Below are positions 45,128 to 57,298 of a stretch of 64,000 bases of DNA, piece after piece. The stretch's first letter is position 1. The number at the start of each line of letters is the position of its first letter. The DNA is from Lawsonella clevelandensis (lineage in GTDB: Bacteria > Actinomycetota > Actinomycetes > Mycobacteriales > Mycobacteriaceae): positions 680,192 through 744,191 of the forward strand of contig NZ_CP009312.1 of NCBI RefSeq assembly GCF_001293125.1, read 5' to 3'. Made by a program: the position numbers and the translations under genes. Under the pieces are notes generated by a model. It saw only the letters and a list, made by a program, of their open reading frames with translations. It made no database searches and had not been told where the DNA came from.

Positions 45128-46594
45128 CTACTCCTGGGGGGTGAGGGTGTTGGCGATGATGTCCTTCACCGACTGGGTGTCGTTGGGGACGTCCACCACA
45201 TGGCGGGGGAGGTCTTCGATGCCCTGGAAACGTTCCGGGGTGTCGGGGAGACGGCCGGTAGCTTCCTTGATGGTGTCGGCAAACTTCACCGGAAGGGCGG
45301 TTTCCAAGCAGATGATAGGGGTGGTGACGGTACCGTCGGCGGTGAGCTCCCGGGCAACCTTGACACCGTCTGCGGTGTGCGGGTCGACCATGATGCCACT
45401 GTTTTCCCAGGAGGTGCGGATGGTGGCAAGACGGTCCTGGTGGGTGGAGCGGCCGGAGAGGAATCCGTACTCGCTTTCGACGGTGGCGAAGGCAGGGTCG
45501 GCGGAGAGGTCGAAGTAGCCTTCCACTGTCAGCTGGTTGCCGAAGAGGTCGTCGATGCGTGCGGCGTCGCGCCCCAACAGGTCGGCGATGAAGCGCTCAA
45601 AGTTGGAGGCCTTGGAGATATCCATGGAGGGGCTGGAGGTAGCCAGCGTCTGCTCGGCGGAGCGCACCCGGTAGACACCGGTGGTGAAGAACTCGTTGAG
45701 CACGTCGTTTTCGTTGGTGACGACGATGAGGCGGTCGATGGGCACACCCATAGTGCGGGCGACGTGCCCGGCGCAGACGTCGCCGAAGTTGCCGGTGGGC
45801 ACGGCGAAGCTGACGGCGGTGGTGTTCCGCTGGGAGGGGTCGACCTGTTCGGTGAGGCGGATCCAGCAGCAGATGTAGTAGACGATCTGTGCCATGAGAC
45901 GCGCCCAGTTGATGGAGTTAACGGCGCCGATGCTCCAAGTGCGCTTGAACTGGAGGTCCCGACTGACGTCTTTGACGATGTCCTGGCAGTCGTCAAAGAC
46001 ACCGTCTACTGCCATGTTGACGACATTGGGGTCCGCAATGGAGAACATTTGGGCCTGTTGGAAGGCGGTCATGCGGCCCCGCGGGGTGAGCATGAAGACG
46101 CTGATACCGTCGCGGCGGCGCATGGCGTATTCGGCGGAGGAGCCGGTGTCACCAGAGGTGGCGCCGAGGATATTAAGGACTTGGTTGCGGCGTTTCAGTT
46201 CGTACTCGAAGAGTTCACCGAGCAGCTGCATGGCCATGTCTTTGAAGGCGGCGGTGGGGCCGTAGGAGAGGCCGCCGATGTAGATGTCGTCTTCCAGGTG
46301 CTTGACGGTGACGATGTCGTCTTCGGAGAACTTGGGAGTGCAGTAGGCGCGGGCGCAGATGTCCTTGAGGTCCTCGGCGGGGATATCGTCGATGAAGAGG
46401 GTGAGAACGTCGGCGGCAAGGGCTGCGTAGCCCCGCTCGTTGAGGAGGTTCCGCCAGCGATCGAGGTCGGCAGCACCGATGGTGGGGTACTGCTCCGGCA
46501 GGTAGAGACCGCCGTCGGGGGCGAGGCCTTCCAGCAGGATGTCGCAGAAGCTGGTGGTGGTCTGGTCGTGGTCGCGAGTAGATAGATAGCGCAC
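45128..46594 (-). CDS. thrC: Threonine synthase
   Basis: A 488-residue PLP enzyme that converts O-phosphohomoserine to threonine. The PLP-lysine region is TAAFKDMAMQLLGELFEY near residues 113-130; LGATSGDTGSSAEYAMRRR binds the cofactor phosphate; VPTGNFGDVCAGHVAR is the second glycine loop. The length fits the long bacterial form (yeast/E. coli type II). The start is GTG 46594 (MRYLSTRDH). The DUF3263 and LytR_C genes follow closely, so an operon is likely. It is divergent from def. Confidence 0.92.
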   Translation of the reverse strand: MRYLSTRDHDQTTTSFCDILLEGLAPDGGLYLPEQYPTIGAADLDRWRNLLNERGYAALAADVLTLFIDDIPAEDLKDICARAYCTPKFSEDDIVTVKHLEDDIYIGGLSYGPTAAFKDMAMQLLGELFEYELKRRNQVLNILGATSGDTGSSAEYAMRRRDGISVFMLTPRGRMTAFQQAQMFSIADPNVVNMAVDGVFDDCQDIVKDVSRDLQFKRTWSIGAVNSINWARLMAQIVYYICCWIRLTEQVDPSQRNTTAVSFAVPTGNFGDVCAGHVARTMGVPIDRLIVVTNENDVLNEFFTTGVYRVRSAEQTLATSSPSMDISKASNFERFIADLLGRDAARIDDLFGNQLTVEGYFDLSADPAFATVESEYGFLSGRSTHQDRLATIRTSWENSGIMVDPHTADGVKVARELTADGTVTTPIICLETALPVKFADTIKEATGRLPDTPERFQGIEDLPRHVVDVPNDTQSVKDIIANTLTPQE

Positions 46595-46681
46595 GTGTCT
46601 ATTCTAACTGAGCTTTGCGCAGGTCACGAACAGCGGGTTAAGAACACGCAGGGTACCCTCACCAGCGGGTAAGCTGAAGGC

Positions 46682-47332
46682 ATGACCGTACGCCCTATTG
46701 TCATTGCCGGTGACCCCGTCCTGCACCATCCCACTGAGGTAGTTGACCTCAGTGGTGGGGTGACGAAAGCGCTGCAGACGCTCATTAAGGACATGTATGA
46801 CACGCTCGCTGCGAGTGGCGGAGTGGGGTTGTCTGCCAACCAGATTGGGGTGGGTAAACGGATTTTTGTGATCGACTGCCCGGATACGGATCTCCCGTTG
46901 GGCGAGGAGATGACGCCCGACATGATTCGGGAGCGGGCGGGCCGCCCGGGTTGGAGCAAAAATGGTATGAACCGGATCGCCTGCGTTATTAATCCTGTTC
47001 TTACGGTGGATAATCCGCCCAATGGGGAGCCGGTCCTGTTGCGGGAGGGGGAAGGGTGCTTGTCTGTTCCCGGTGCCCATTTCGCGTTGGACCGCTACGA
47101 CTGGGCGCAGGTGACGGGTACCGATGCGCACGGGAAGCCCATCATGTTGTCGGGCTACGGTTTCTTTGCGAAGTGCCTACAGCACGAGGTGGGGCACCTG
47201 GATGGGCATCTTTATACGGAGTTTGTGCCAGTGTTTGCCCGCCCGAAGGTGAAGCGCCTGTTTAAGAACCGGAAGTGGGATCAGCCGGGGCGGTCGTGGA
47301 TGCCGGGGGTGGACCCGGATCCCTTCTCCTAG
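46682..47332 (+). CDS. def: Peptide deformylase
   Basis: A 216-residue metalloenzyme that removes the formyl group from new proteins. Motif 1 is GGVGLSANQIG (usual GxGLAAxQ, here Ser-Asn), motif 2 EGCLSVPG with the metal Cys, motif 3 QHEVGHLDG with two His ligands and the catalytic Glu. A 20-residue insertion between motifs 1 and 2 (MTPDMIRERAGRPGW) is typical of actinobacterial copies. It precedes xthA, as in mycobacteria. Confidence 0.93.
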   Translation: MTVRPIVIAGDPVLHHPTEVVDLSGGVTKALQTLIKDMYDTLAASGGVGLSANQIGVGKRIFVIDCPDTDLPLGEEMTPDMIRERAGRPGWSKNGMNRIACVINPVLTVDNPPNGEPVLLREGEGCLSVPGAHFALDRYDWAQVTGTDAHGKPIMLSGYGFFAKCLQHEVGHLDGHLYTEFVPVFARPKVKRLFKNRKWDQPGRSWMPGVDPDPFS

Positions 47333-47477
47333 GCCACCCTGTTTTCGGGTCACACTATCAGAGTTTCCCCGTCTGATGCAGTCGTCTCGGCACGTTATGC
47401 GCACCCTCGCGGCAGGTAATGAGCACTGACTCCGTCGCCCCGTCTCCGCTGTGGGGACGGGGCGGTAAACTGCAACC

Positions 47478-48299
47478 ATGCGTTTGGCTACCTGGAATGT
47501 GAACTCTATCCGCGCACGCGTCGACCGTGTGACCGACTGGCTTCTGGCCAATGACGTGGATGCCCTCTGTATCCAGGAGACCAAGTGTAAGGATGAACAG
47601 TTCCCCTTCGAGCGTTTCGAGGAGATGGGCTACGAGGTGGCCCACGTGGGCTACAACCAGTGGAACGGCGTCGCCATTGTGTCCCGGATCGGGATCGAGG
47701 ACGTTGAAGAGCATTTCCCTGGCCAACCCGGTTTCGCAAAGGACCCGGAGGCGGAACAAGTGATGGAAGCGCGGGCAGTGTCGGCCGTGGTGGGCGCACT
47801 GGAACCCAGTGGACCCACCACCCTATGGAGCCTTTACATCCCCAATGGTCGTGAGCTCACTGACCGCCACTACACCTACAAGTTGGAGTGGCTGCGCAAG
47901 CTGCGGGATGCGGCGGCCGGGTGGCTGGCGGAGGATCCGGAGGTGCAGATGATGCTGGCAGGCGACTGGAATGTGGCCCCGCTGGATACGGACGTGTGGG
48001 ACCCCGAGTTTTTTGTGGGGAAGACGCATCTTTCCGCACCGGAGCGGGAGGCGTTCGCGGCGCTGGGTGAGACGGGCTTCCGAGAAATTACCCGGGAGTT
48101 TCTTCCCGAGCCGCATACCTACACCTATTGGGATTACACGCGGCTGAGCTTCCCTAAGGACTACGGTATGCGCATCGACTTTGCCTACCTGAGCCCGGCT
48201 CTGGCGGATCGGGTGACGGGGGTGTCCATTGACCGTGAGGAGCGGAAGGGCCAAGGGGCCAGTGATCATGTTCCGGTGCTTCTTGAGGTGACCGACTAG
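47478..48299 (+). CDS. xthA: Exodeoxyribonuclease III (AP endonuclease)
   Basis: A 273-residue base-excision-repair enzyme that cuts at abasic sites. Motifs: LATWNVNSIRARVDRVTDWL (N-terminus), DALCIQETKCKDEQFP with the metal Glu, YIPNGRELTDRHYTYKLEWL, AGDWNVAPLDTDVWDP, RIDFAYLSPAL and the C-terminal GASDHVPVLLEV with the Asp-His pair. The length is normal. It shares orientation with def, 145 bp upstream. Confidence 0.94.
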   Translation: MRLATWNVNSIRARVDRVTDWLLANDVDALCIQETKCKDEQFPFERFEEMGYEVAHVGYNQWNGVAIVSRIGIEDVEEHFPGQPGFAKDPEAEQVMEARAVSAVVGALEPSGPTTLWSLYIPNGRELTDRHYTYKLEWLRKLRDAAAGWLAEDPEVQMMLAGDWNVAPLDTDVWDPEFFVGKTHLSAPEREAFAALGETGFREITREFLPEPHTYTYWDYTRLSFPKDYGMRIDFAYLSPALADRVTGVSIDREERKGQGASDHVPVLLEVTD

Positions 48300-48440
48300 G
48301 TTCCTGCCGTCAACCTTCCCAGCTGGCGTCCAGGCTTCTTTGACGCTGCTCTAAAATTGCCACCTAGCTGCGAAGATGAACTTTTCGCTAAGTGGTGTTT
48401 ACACCTTTAAATTTCTCTCTCAGCGACCTACCATGAAGGT

Positions 48441-48776
48441 ATGACACGCCTCACTGCCCTATCGGTCGCTTTGACCTCTACTCTCCTTACCTCGGTTGCC
48501 GTAGTGCCTGTTGTCGCACATGCGGCAGAACACCCGCACTGCAATACCTACACCACTGGCCAGGAGGCTGGTGTCACGTGCACCAATCCCACTGACAAGA
48601 CCTACACGGGCAAGCTTGTGGTGCAGTGTGCCAGCCTGGACAATCCAGAGCGCGTGAAGTTCCTCAGCCGTGACGTCACCATCCCGCCGTCGCAGGACAA
48701 TGTACTGTCCTCGGTGAGCTGCCCCACTGGTACGGAGCCCCTTCCACCTCTCTTTACCGGCCCAAACACCAAATAG
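48441..48776 (+). CDS. Small secreted protein of unknown function
   Basis: A 111-residue protein with a signal peptide (residues 1-28, cleavage after AHA). The mature part of about 83 residues has four cysteines (HCNTY, TCTNP, QCASL, SCPTG), likely two disulfides, in a strand-rich small domain. It resembles secreted actinobacterial proteins with no assigned role. The region upstream is AT-rich, and no operon partner is evident. Confidence 0.7.
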   Translation: MTRLTALSVALTSTLLTSVAVVPVVAHAAEHPHCNTYTTGQEAGVTCTNPTDKTYTGKLVVQCASLDNPERVKFLSRDVTIPPSQDNVLSSVSCPTGTEPLPPLFTGPNTK

Positions 48777-48908
48777 CATCTATTGTGTTGGCACGTTGTG
48801 GTTCTGCCACAACGGATATGGGATCCCCAAGGAACTTTTGGTCGCTTGTCAGACTTCTGTGGAATCCCCCGCTAAACTTGGTATTTAACCGGACAAAAAA
48901 GGGTAGGA

Positions 48909-49844
48909 ATGGAAAATCGCGAACTTCGAGACTACATCGACCGCCTCCGCGCCGAGGGATACACCGTTCGTGACGACCACGGTGAAGACCCCGACCTTAT
49001 CGACATCAACGGAAAGGCCGTCGATACCTGGCGGGAAAACTATCCCTACCACCACCGTATGCACCGCAACAGCTACGAGGTGGAGAAGTACCTGCTGCAG
49101 ATTGAGCTGCTGAAATTCCAGAACTGGTCAGTGGACAACAAACTGCGCCACCTCATCATCTTCGAGGGTCGCGATGCTGCCGGTAAGGGCGGTACCATCA
49201 AGCGCTTCAACGAATACATCAACGTCCGGCACGCCCGTGTGGTGGCACTCTCCAAGCCCACCGAACGAGAAAAGAATCAGTGGTACTTCCAGCGCTACAG
49301 TGAACACTTGCCCTCTGCCGGCGAGATCGTCATGTTCGACCGCTCCTGGTACAACCGCGCCAATGTGGAGCGGGTGATGGGTTTCTGCACACAAGACGAG
49401 TACGAACTCTTCATGCACCAGGCCCCCAAGTTCGAGAAGATGCTCATCGAGGACGGCATCTCCCTTACCAAGTTCTGGTTCTCGGTAAGCCAGCAGGAGC
49501 AGCGCACCCGCTTCGCTATCCGCCAACTGGACCCGGTACGCCGTTGGAAACTCTCCCCTATGGATCTAGAGTCCCTGGATAAATGGGAGAAGTACACGGA
49601 CGCCAAAGAAGAGATGTTCCGCCGTACCGACAGCAACTGGGCCCCCTGGACCGTCATCAAGTCCAACGACAAGAAGCGCGCCCGCATCAACGCCCTGCGC
49701 TACTTCCTCAACAAGTTCGACTATGAGGACAAGGACACCCAGGTGGTGTTCAACCCCGATTCCAAAGTGGTGCAGCGCGGCAGGGACACTCTGCCAGAGA
49801 ACCAGCGTGGTAAGAAAGCCCAAAAGCTCGCCCACCTGGAGTGA
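48909..49844 (+). CDS. ppk2: Polyphosphate kinase 2
   Basis: A 311-residue PPK2 class I kinase, which moves phosphate between polyphosphate and nucleoside diphosphates. Walker A is FEGRDAAGKGGTIKRFNEYI (near residues 84-103), Walker B is MFDRSWYNRANVERVMGF, and the lid with basic residues includes FSVSQQEQRTRFAIRQLDPV and KWEKYTDAKEEMFRRTDS. The length is normal. The C-terminus is Lys-rich. It is transcribed alone. Together with SenX3-RegX3 it belongs to phosphate management. Confidence 0.93.
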   Translation: MENRELRDYIDRLRAEGYTVRDDHGEDPDLIDINGKAVDTWRENYPYHHRMHRNSYEVEKYLLQIELLKFQNWSVDNKLRHLIIFEGRDAAGKGGTIKRFNEYINVRHARVVALSKPTEREKNQWYFQRYSEHLPSAGEIVMFDRSWYNRANVERVMGFCTQDEYELFMHQAPKFEKMLIEDGISLTKFWFSVSQQEQRTRFAIRQLDPVRRWKLSPMDLESLDKWEKYTDAKEEMFRRTDSNWAPWTVIKSNDKKRARINALRYFLNKFDYEDKDTQVVFNPDSKVVQRGRDTLPENQRGKKAQKLAHLE

Positions 49845-50017
49845 GACCGTCTGTCTCCGCTCACCCGACACGTACCTAGCAGTCTGCCCGGTATAGCCAC
49901 CGCTCATGGAGAACTACCGGGTGATGGTTTGTTGTGACTGGATGAGAGATACCGCGACCAGATGAAAACCACCGTGCTCCGATCAGGGAAGGCAGTAACC
50001 CGATGAGGGGTGGCGAA

Positions 50018-50042
50018 GGGACACGGGACGCTCCCGTCTCCC
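50018..50042. terminator. Hairpin behind the large secreted protein gene
   Basis: GGGACACGGGA and TCCCGTCTCCC form an 11-bp stem with one mismatch around CGC, a few bases behind the minus-strand stop. There is no U-tract. It may also end ppk2 transcription. Confidence 0.5.
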
Positions 50043-50048
50043 CACCTC

Positions 50049-51728
50049 CTAGTAGCTGCGCAAGGTGGAGACGGTGCTCACCAGCGGCATTGCCACACCG
50101 TCTACCGGGGAGTTGATGACCTCCATCTGGTTGCTCGTCACCCGTAGATAGATTTCGTGGACACGCTCACCTGCCATGTAGGTCTTGATAAAGGCAGCCA
50201 GTGCCGGGTCGCTCTTGGCCGTGGCCCACAGATTTTGTGGAATCGCGAAGGCCGCCACGTAATTACGCTTCACCGTGGCAACCAAGCCGGCCGGGCGGGG
50301 GCCGAACTCGCCCTCGAACGGCTGCATACGCATGGTCAGCGGGGTACCCAGGCGCCCATCCACACTGTGCAGTAGCACTTTATAGGCCTTGCCCTTGATG
50401 GTAAGGCGTACCGGGCGGGTCACCGAGGCGTAGGCGAACTCATGAACGTCCAACTGCACACCTGGCACTAGGGTGCCACGGAAGTTGTAGGGGGACGGGG
50501 CGCGCAGAGTGTCACGGGAGCGATCCTGTGCCGGATTCTGCAGCACCTTGCCCTTGAGCGGCTGGCTGGTGGGGGTAAAGGCCCACTTCTTGCCGTCCAC
50601 CATCTTGTGCCAGAATCCGGTCACGCCGCCCTTGATGCCTTCCACGCGCAGCTCACGGTTCTGGGAGCCGGGGGCGGTGGAGTGGATGGAGATGCGGTCG
50701 GTGATGGTGCCGGGAATCTTCGGCTGGTGCTGCCAGTCCTGCGGGGGCAGCTTAATGGCAGCGGTGCGGGGGTCGAGGCGGTGCTGTAGCGCATCCTTGG
50801 CCACCGGCCGGTTGTCCTCATGCCAGGTGTAGCGGAATTGGGCCGGGTCGGAGCCGTTGATGTCGAAGTCCGACTGGCGCACGTACATGTCGCCGTACTT
50901 GTTGGTGATGAAGACGACTGAGCCGGAAGCGGACATGGTGTGCACGAGGAACCGCGAGTTCAGCGGGGTGCCGACCTCGTAAGAGTAGTCGGTGGCCAGC
51001 CACGGGTCCATCGAGTAGATGCGGCTGCCATCCTGGGAGAGGGCGATCACCTGGGTGCACTTGGCCAGGGAAATGGGCTGCTGCTTACCGGAAGGGTCCT
51101 GGTAGGTCTTATCAGTGTGGTTACCGATGAGACTGAAGGACCACTTGCCGTTGTCGATGTTGGGGGATTGCTCGCCCTTGCCGAACCACACCGGGCCACC
51201 CCAGGCACGGATCCAGCCCCACTTGGAGGGAGAGGAGAGCAGCTGGCTTATGGTGTAGATCCAGCCGCCGCGGTCGAGGGCTACCATGGCGCCTTCGTTA
51301 ATGGAGATGCCCACAATCTTGCCGCGCAGGCAGCTGGGGGTGGGCATTTCTCGCCAGGGTTTAGCGCCACCGCGGAAGCGGACGAAGATAGTACCATCAC
51401 GCAGCGCGACCTCGATGCGCTGGTTGAAACCTTGGGTATTGTCGCGCAGGTCCACCCTGGTGGGGAGATTTTTCCCCCGGGCGAGGGGAAGCATGTCGTA
51501 ACCATCTGTGCCGTAGTCTGGGGCACGTAGGCCCAACGGATATTGGCCGTAGCCCTTGACTGGATCACCAATGAAGGGTACGCACTCGGCAGGGGTGGAG
51601 GTGCGGTCAATCTGCGGCTGAGGGGTATCGGGGGCAGCCTGGGCGACACCTGCTCCAGTAAAGAAGAGGGCGGCGGAGACAAGTACTGCGGATGCTGTAG
51701 ACGGCATGGTACGTGGGCAGCGGTGCAT
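50049..51728 (-). CDS. Large secreted protein of unknown function
   Basis: A 559-residue exported protein. I start it at ATG 51728, where TAAGGAG lies nine bases upstream; a signal peptide follows and ends at AQA (near residue 33). The mature part repeats tryptophan- and aspartate-bearing strands (GGWIYTISQL, DGSRIYSMDPWLATDY, KYGDMYVRQSDFDIN), suggesting a beta-propeller in the first 300 residues, then a second domain with LDVHEFAYASVTRPVRLTIK and YMAGERVHEIYLRV. Two cysteines (AECVPF, SCLRG) may pair. No family was recognised. Its isolated position gives no clue. It may be an envelope or adhesion protein. Confidence 0.7.
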   Translation of the reverse strand: MHRCPRTMPSTASAVLVSAALFFTGAGVAQAAPDTPQPQIDRTSTPAECVPFIGDPVKGYGQYPLGLRAPDYGTDGYDMLPLARGKNLPTRVDLRDNTQGFNQRIEVALRDGTIFVRFRGGAKPWREMPTPSCLRGKIVGISINEGAMVALDRGGWIYTISQLLSSPSKWGWIRAWGGPVWFGKGEQSPNIDNGKWSFSLIGNHTDKTYQDPSGKQQPISLAKCTQVIALSQDGSRIYSMDPWLATDYSYEVGTPLNSRFLVHTMSASGSVVFITNKYGDMYVRQSDFDINGSDPAQFRYTWHEDNRPVAKDALQHRLDPRTAAIKLPPQDWQHQPKIPGTITDRISIHSTAPGSQNRELRVEGIKGGVTGFWHKMVDGKKWAFTPTSQPLKGKVLQNPAQDRSRDTLRAPSPYNFRGTLVPGVQLDVHEFAYASVTRPVRLTIKGKAYKVLLHSVDGRLGTPLTMRMQPFEGEFGPRPAGLVATVKRNYVAAFAIPQNLWATAKSDPALAAFIKTYMAGERVHEIYLRVTSNQMEVINSPVDGVAMPLVSTVSTLRSY

Positions 51729-51939
51729 GGTGGTGCTCCTTAGGAGAGGGGAGACGGAACTGTGTGTGTTCCGCAGTGCCTTCAGCATAGAAAAATAGTT
51801 TTACACTTAACACAAAAGTGGAAACCTGTGGAAACAAGGCAATTAACCCACACCCATCACCAACAGCAGAAACACCAAAACGCTTGCCAACAGGGTGCAA
51901 AAAAATCTCTATCCGCTACGCTCAAGGATGCAACAACAA
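51729..51939. other. Leader region upstream of the thiC riboswitch
   Basis: The gap contains the promoters of the secreted protein (minus) and of thiC (plus). It is AT-rich with several CAC/AAC repeats. No promoter was assigned with confidence, and no open frame is convincing. Confidence 0.45.
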
Positions 51940-53822
<1,883 letters not shown>

Positions 53823-53886
53823 AACAGGCCCTCAAGAAAGGGCCCTCCAACAGAGAAGGTCTCCGCAACACTAATTGGAGATAACG

Positions 53887-53917
53887 AAGCCGGGACAGTA
53901 CGAGACTGTCCCGGCTT
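53887..53917 (+). terminator. Intrinsic terminator of thiC
   Basis: AAGCCGGGACAGT and its complement surround ACGAG; TGTTCTATAGTTT follows on the plus strand. It lies 65 bp behind the thiC stop. Confidence 0.8.
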
Positions 53918-54043
53918 TGTTCTATAGTTTCACGCTACTGCGCGACACTCACATAAGCGCAGTGTACGAGCCAACATTCCCGAGGAGTAAGCCGCTGATT
54001 CAGCGTTGCTCAGCGTTGCTCAGTCTTCCTCAGTGGCAGCGAG

Positions 54044-55114
54044 TTACAGCTCGTGGGCACCCTTATTGGGATCACGGGGTTCCACAGCGTCGCTGGGCGG
54101 CATTGCCTCTAGCGGCAACTCTGCTCCACCAGCTTGGGGCGGAACTGTCGAGCCGGTACTAGCCCGGTTAGCCATAGGAACCTGCTGTAGTCGGGATACC
54201 GGAGCAGCTGGAGTGCCAGGGACAGCCGGAGCAACAGCGGTAGTCGGGGCCACAGGAGCGGACGGTAGCGTAGACCCCGCAGCCGGGGCATCTGCAGTCG
54301 TATTGACCGCAACCGGCTTCGGAGCACTCTTGAACGTTCGCAGTGCCGGATCGGCCACGAAGAGCCCGATGAGGAAAAGCAGCGCCGCAATGCCGAAGAA
54401 GTAGGCACCGGCTCCGTACTGGTTCCACTTAAAGGTAAATACTGGCGTGGTCGCAGAGCCGTTAATGAAATAGTAGATGTTCTGGAACGGCAGGAACGAA
54501 CCAAAGTTCACCTTGGCGGAGAACACCAGAAGTATGGTTTCAATAGCCGTCATCCACACCACTAGCAGTGCAATGGCACCAGCAGTATTGCGGATGATCA
54601 TGCCGATTCCCATCGACAAAAGCGCCACCAAGAAGAATGCTACCGGGATACGCCAGTAGTAGTTGGCCCAGGTAGAGGAGAAGATCTCCACGTCACCGAC
54701 ATTGATCGTGACAAGCTTCGCTGCCAGACCGGCAAGGAAGGTGGTGACAAGACCCACCAGCGCCATGTAGAGGCCACCCACCACCAGCTTTGCCAGGAAA
54801 ACAAGGGGGCGGCGCGGGGTTCCACGGAACGTGGATTCAATGGTGAGGGTACTGTACTCGGTGGTCACCATGGTGACAGAGAAGATGAGCACCACGAGAA
54901 AACCGATACCCGTCACACCCATGAGGAGTTCTTCCGGCTGATAAGCGAAGGAAACGACGACGCCTGGTCCGTGCAGCAGGCTGCGGTAGAGCCAGGCGAC
55001 AAACGCGGAGCTAGCGATACCGAAAACGCCAATAATGATGGTGGAGACAAGGGCAGACCGGACGGACCACATCTTGATCCACTCGGCGCGCATAGCGTGA
55101 TAGAACGTCTTCAT
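54044..55114 (-). CDS. ABC-2 type transporter permease
   Basis: A 356-residue membrane protein with six hydrophobic helices (for example ALVSTIIIGVFGIASSAFVA, LLSMGIGMIIRNTAGAIALL, FFGIAALLFLIGLFV). The pattern fits the permease of BcrA-type exporters. After the last helix about 100 residues are Pro/Ala/Thr-rich and probably disordered in the cytoplasm. AAGGAGG precedes ATG 55114, which overlaps the ATPase stop. Together they form an exporter. Its cargo is unknown: an antimicrobial, lipid or peptide are all possible. The location between thiC and thiG is unusual. Confidence 0.85.
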   Translation of the reverse strand: MKTFYHAMRAEWIKMWSVRSALVSTIIIGVFGIASSAFVAWLYRSLLHGPGVVVSFAYQPEELLMGVTGIGFLVVLIFSVTMVTTEYSTLTIESTFRGTPRRPLVFLAKLVVGGLYMALVGLVTTFLAGLAAKLVTINVGDVEIFSSTWANYYWRIPVAFFLVALLSMGIGMIIRNTAGAIALLVVWMTAIETILLVFSAKVNFGSFLPFQNIYYFINGSATTPVFTFKWNQYGAGAYFFGIAALLFLIGLFVADPALRTFKSAPKPVAVNTTADAPAAGSTLPSAPVAPTTAVAPAVPGTPAAPVSRLQQVPMANRASTGSTVPPQAGGAELPLEAMPPSDAVEPRDPNKGAHEL

Positions 55115-55115
55115 A

Positions 55116-56096
55116 CTACTTAGCCTCCTTTCCGCTAGAAGCTGGCACAACCGGGGCGGTACCAGACATGCTGCCACTGCGATACTGCTCCCACTCCTGC
55201 GTCATCTGCAGGTAGACGTCTTCAACAGTGGCACCTACCGTCACTAGCTCGTAGAGCGGAATGTTGTTCTCCGCAGCCAGGTCAGCAACAGCGGAGGTGC
55301 TCTCCACATCCACCAGGACGGCTGCCCCCAGCGACGGGTCGATGCTGAGGTCGGTGGGGTCGATGGCGGCGGACAAGCCAGCCTCGGTGAGCACCTGCAC
55401 CAGCTGCGGGGCGAACTTGGTGCGGGCCCGGACCTGGGTGGGAGCCTGCTTGGCAAACTCCGTCACGGTGGTGTCAGCGAGGAGCCTGCCCTGGCCGAGG
55501 ACAACCAGGCGGTCAGCGGTCAGGGATATCTCAGAGAGCAGGTGAGAGGAGACGAGAATGGCACGCCCCTCCGCGGCAAGGCTCTTGGCGAAGTGGCGGA
55601 ACCAGGCGATACCTTCGGGATCCAGGCCGTTGATGGGTTCATCGAAGAGCAGGCAGCTGGGGTTTCCGAGCATAGCTTCAGCCATGCCAAGGCGCTGGCG
55701 CATACCCATGGAGTAGGAGCGGGTGGGGTTGTTCGCGGCCTCCGTAAGACCCACCAGGTCAAGGCATTCGTCGACGCGTTCCCTGGAGATGCCGTTGGAG
55801 GCGGCCATGTAGCGCAAGTGGTTACGTCCGGAGCGCTTGGGGTGCATACAGCGGGTGTCCAGCAGGGCACCGACTGTACACAGTGGGTTGGTGAGCGAAC
55901 GGTAGGACACGCCGCCAATGAGTGCAGTACCGGTGTCAGGGGTTTCCAAGCCGACAATCATGCGCATGGTGGTGGACTTGCCTGCGCCGTTCGGACCAAG
56001 GAAGCCAGTGATGTGTCCTGGTTCGACGGTGAAGGTGAGGTCGTCTACAGCGGTCTTCTTCCCAAACCGCTTAGTGAGCCCTGAAATCTCAATCAT
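55116..56096 (-). CDS. ABC transporter ATP-binding protein (BcrA/CcmA type)
   Basis: A 326-residue ATPase. Walker A: GFLGPNGAGKSTTMRM (near residues 34-49); signature: SYSMGMRQRLGMAEAML; Walker B: CLLFDEPINGLDPEG; H-loop: ILVSSHLLSE. A C-terminal regulatory part of 100 residues follows (TVEDVYLQMTQEWEQY). ATG 56096 (MIEISGLTKRFG) is the family-like start; 56108 is possible. It is coupled to the permease gene and lies 70 bp behind thiG on the same strand, so it could share the thi transcript. Confidence 0.87.
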   Translation of the reverse strand: MIEISGLTKRFGKKTAVDDLTFTVEPGHITGFLGPNGAGKSTTMRMIVGLETPDTGTALIGGVSYRSLTNPLCTVGALLDTRCMHPKRSGRNHLRYMAASNGISRERVDECLDLVGLTEAANNPTRSYSMGMRQRLGMAEAMLGNPSCLLFDEPINGLDPEGIAWFRHFAKSLAAEGRAILVSSHLLSEISLTADRLVVLGQGRLLADTTVTEFAKQAPTQVRARTKFAPQLVQVLTEAGLSAAIDPTDLSIDPSLGAAVLVDVESTSAVADLAAENNIPLYELVTVGATVEDVYLQMTQEWEQYRSGSMSGTAPVVPASSGKEAK

Positions 56097-56166
56097 GAGA
56101 ACCAGCATTCACCAGAAACCTGGAGGCTTCCTGTGAACACACTGCTGTGTGGTTAAAACTTTGCGG

Positions 56167-57033
<867 letters not shown>

Positions 57034-57234
57034 TTAGCCTCCCTGGACGGCGGTAAGAATGTCCACCTCAGCACCCTCCGCGAGGGTGCTGGTGGCCCAC
57101 TGGGATGCGGGGACGACAGCGGCGTCAACTGCAACCGCGGTACCCGCACTGGTGAGCTGGCGCTCGGCCATAAGGTCGGCGACAGTGGCGTTGTCAGCGA
57201 TGGTGGTCGTTTCACCATTCACGGTAATGATCAT
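57034..57234 (-). CDS. thiS: Sulfur carrier protein ThiS
   Basis: A 66-residue ubiquitin-like protein that ends in VQGG, the Gly-Gly tail to which sulfur is attached. ATG 57234 (MIITVNGETTTI) has AGGAGG nearby and is preferred to the longer frame. The middle holds LMAERQLTSAGTAVAVDAAV, a normal ThiS pattern. It lies between thiO and thiG. Confidence 0.92.
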   Translation of the reverse strand: MIITVNGETTTIADNATVADLMAERQLTSAGTAVAVDAAVVPASQWATSTLAEGAEVDILTAVQGG

Positions 57235-57298
57235 GGTTTCCTCCTGTTGTCGGAAAGGGCAACCGCCCTCTGCAGAGTGACGGGGGTAAAGAGGCACA

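Noticed and set aside
45002-46585. A 527-codon plus-strand frame over thrC
   Set aside because: It is antisense to thrC and runs across the DUF3263 start; its Gly/Val/Asp-rich sequence resembles no protein family.
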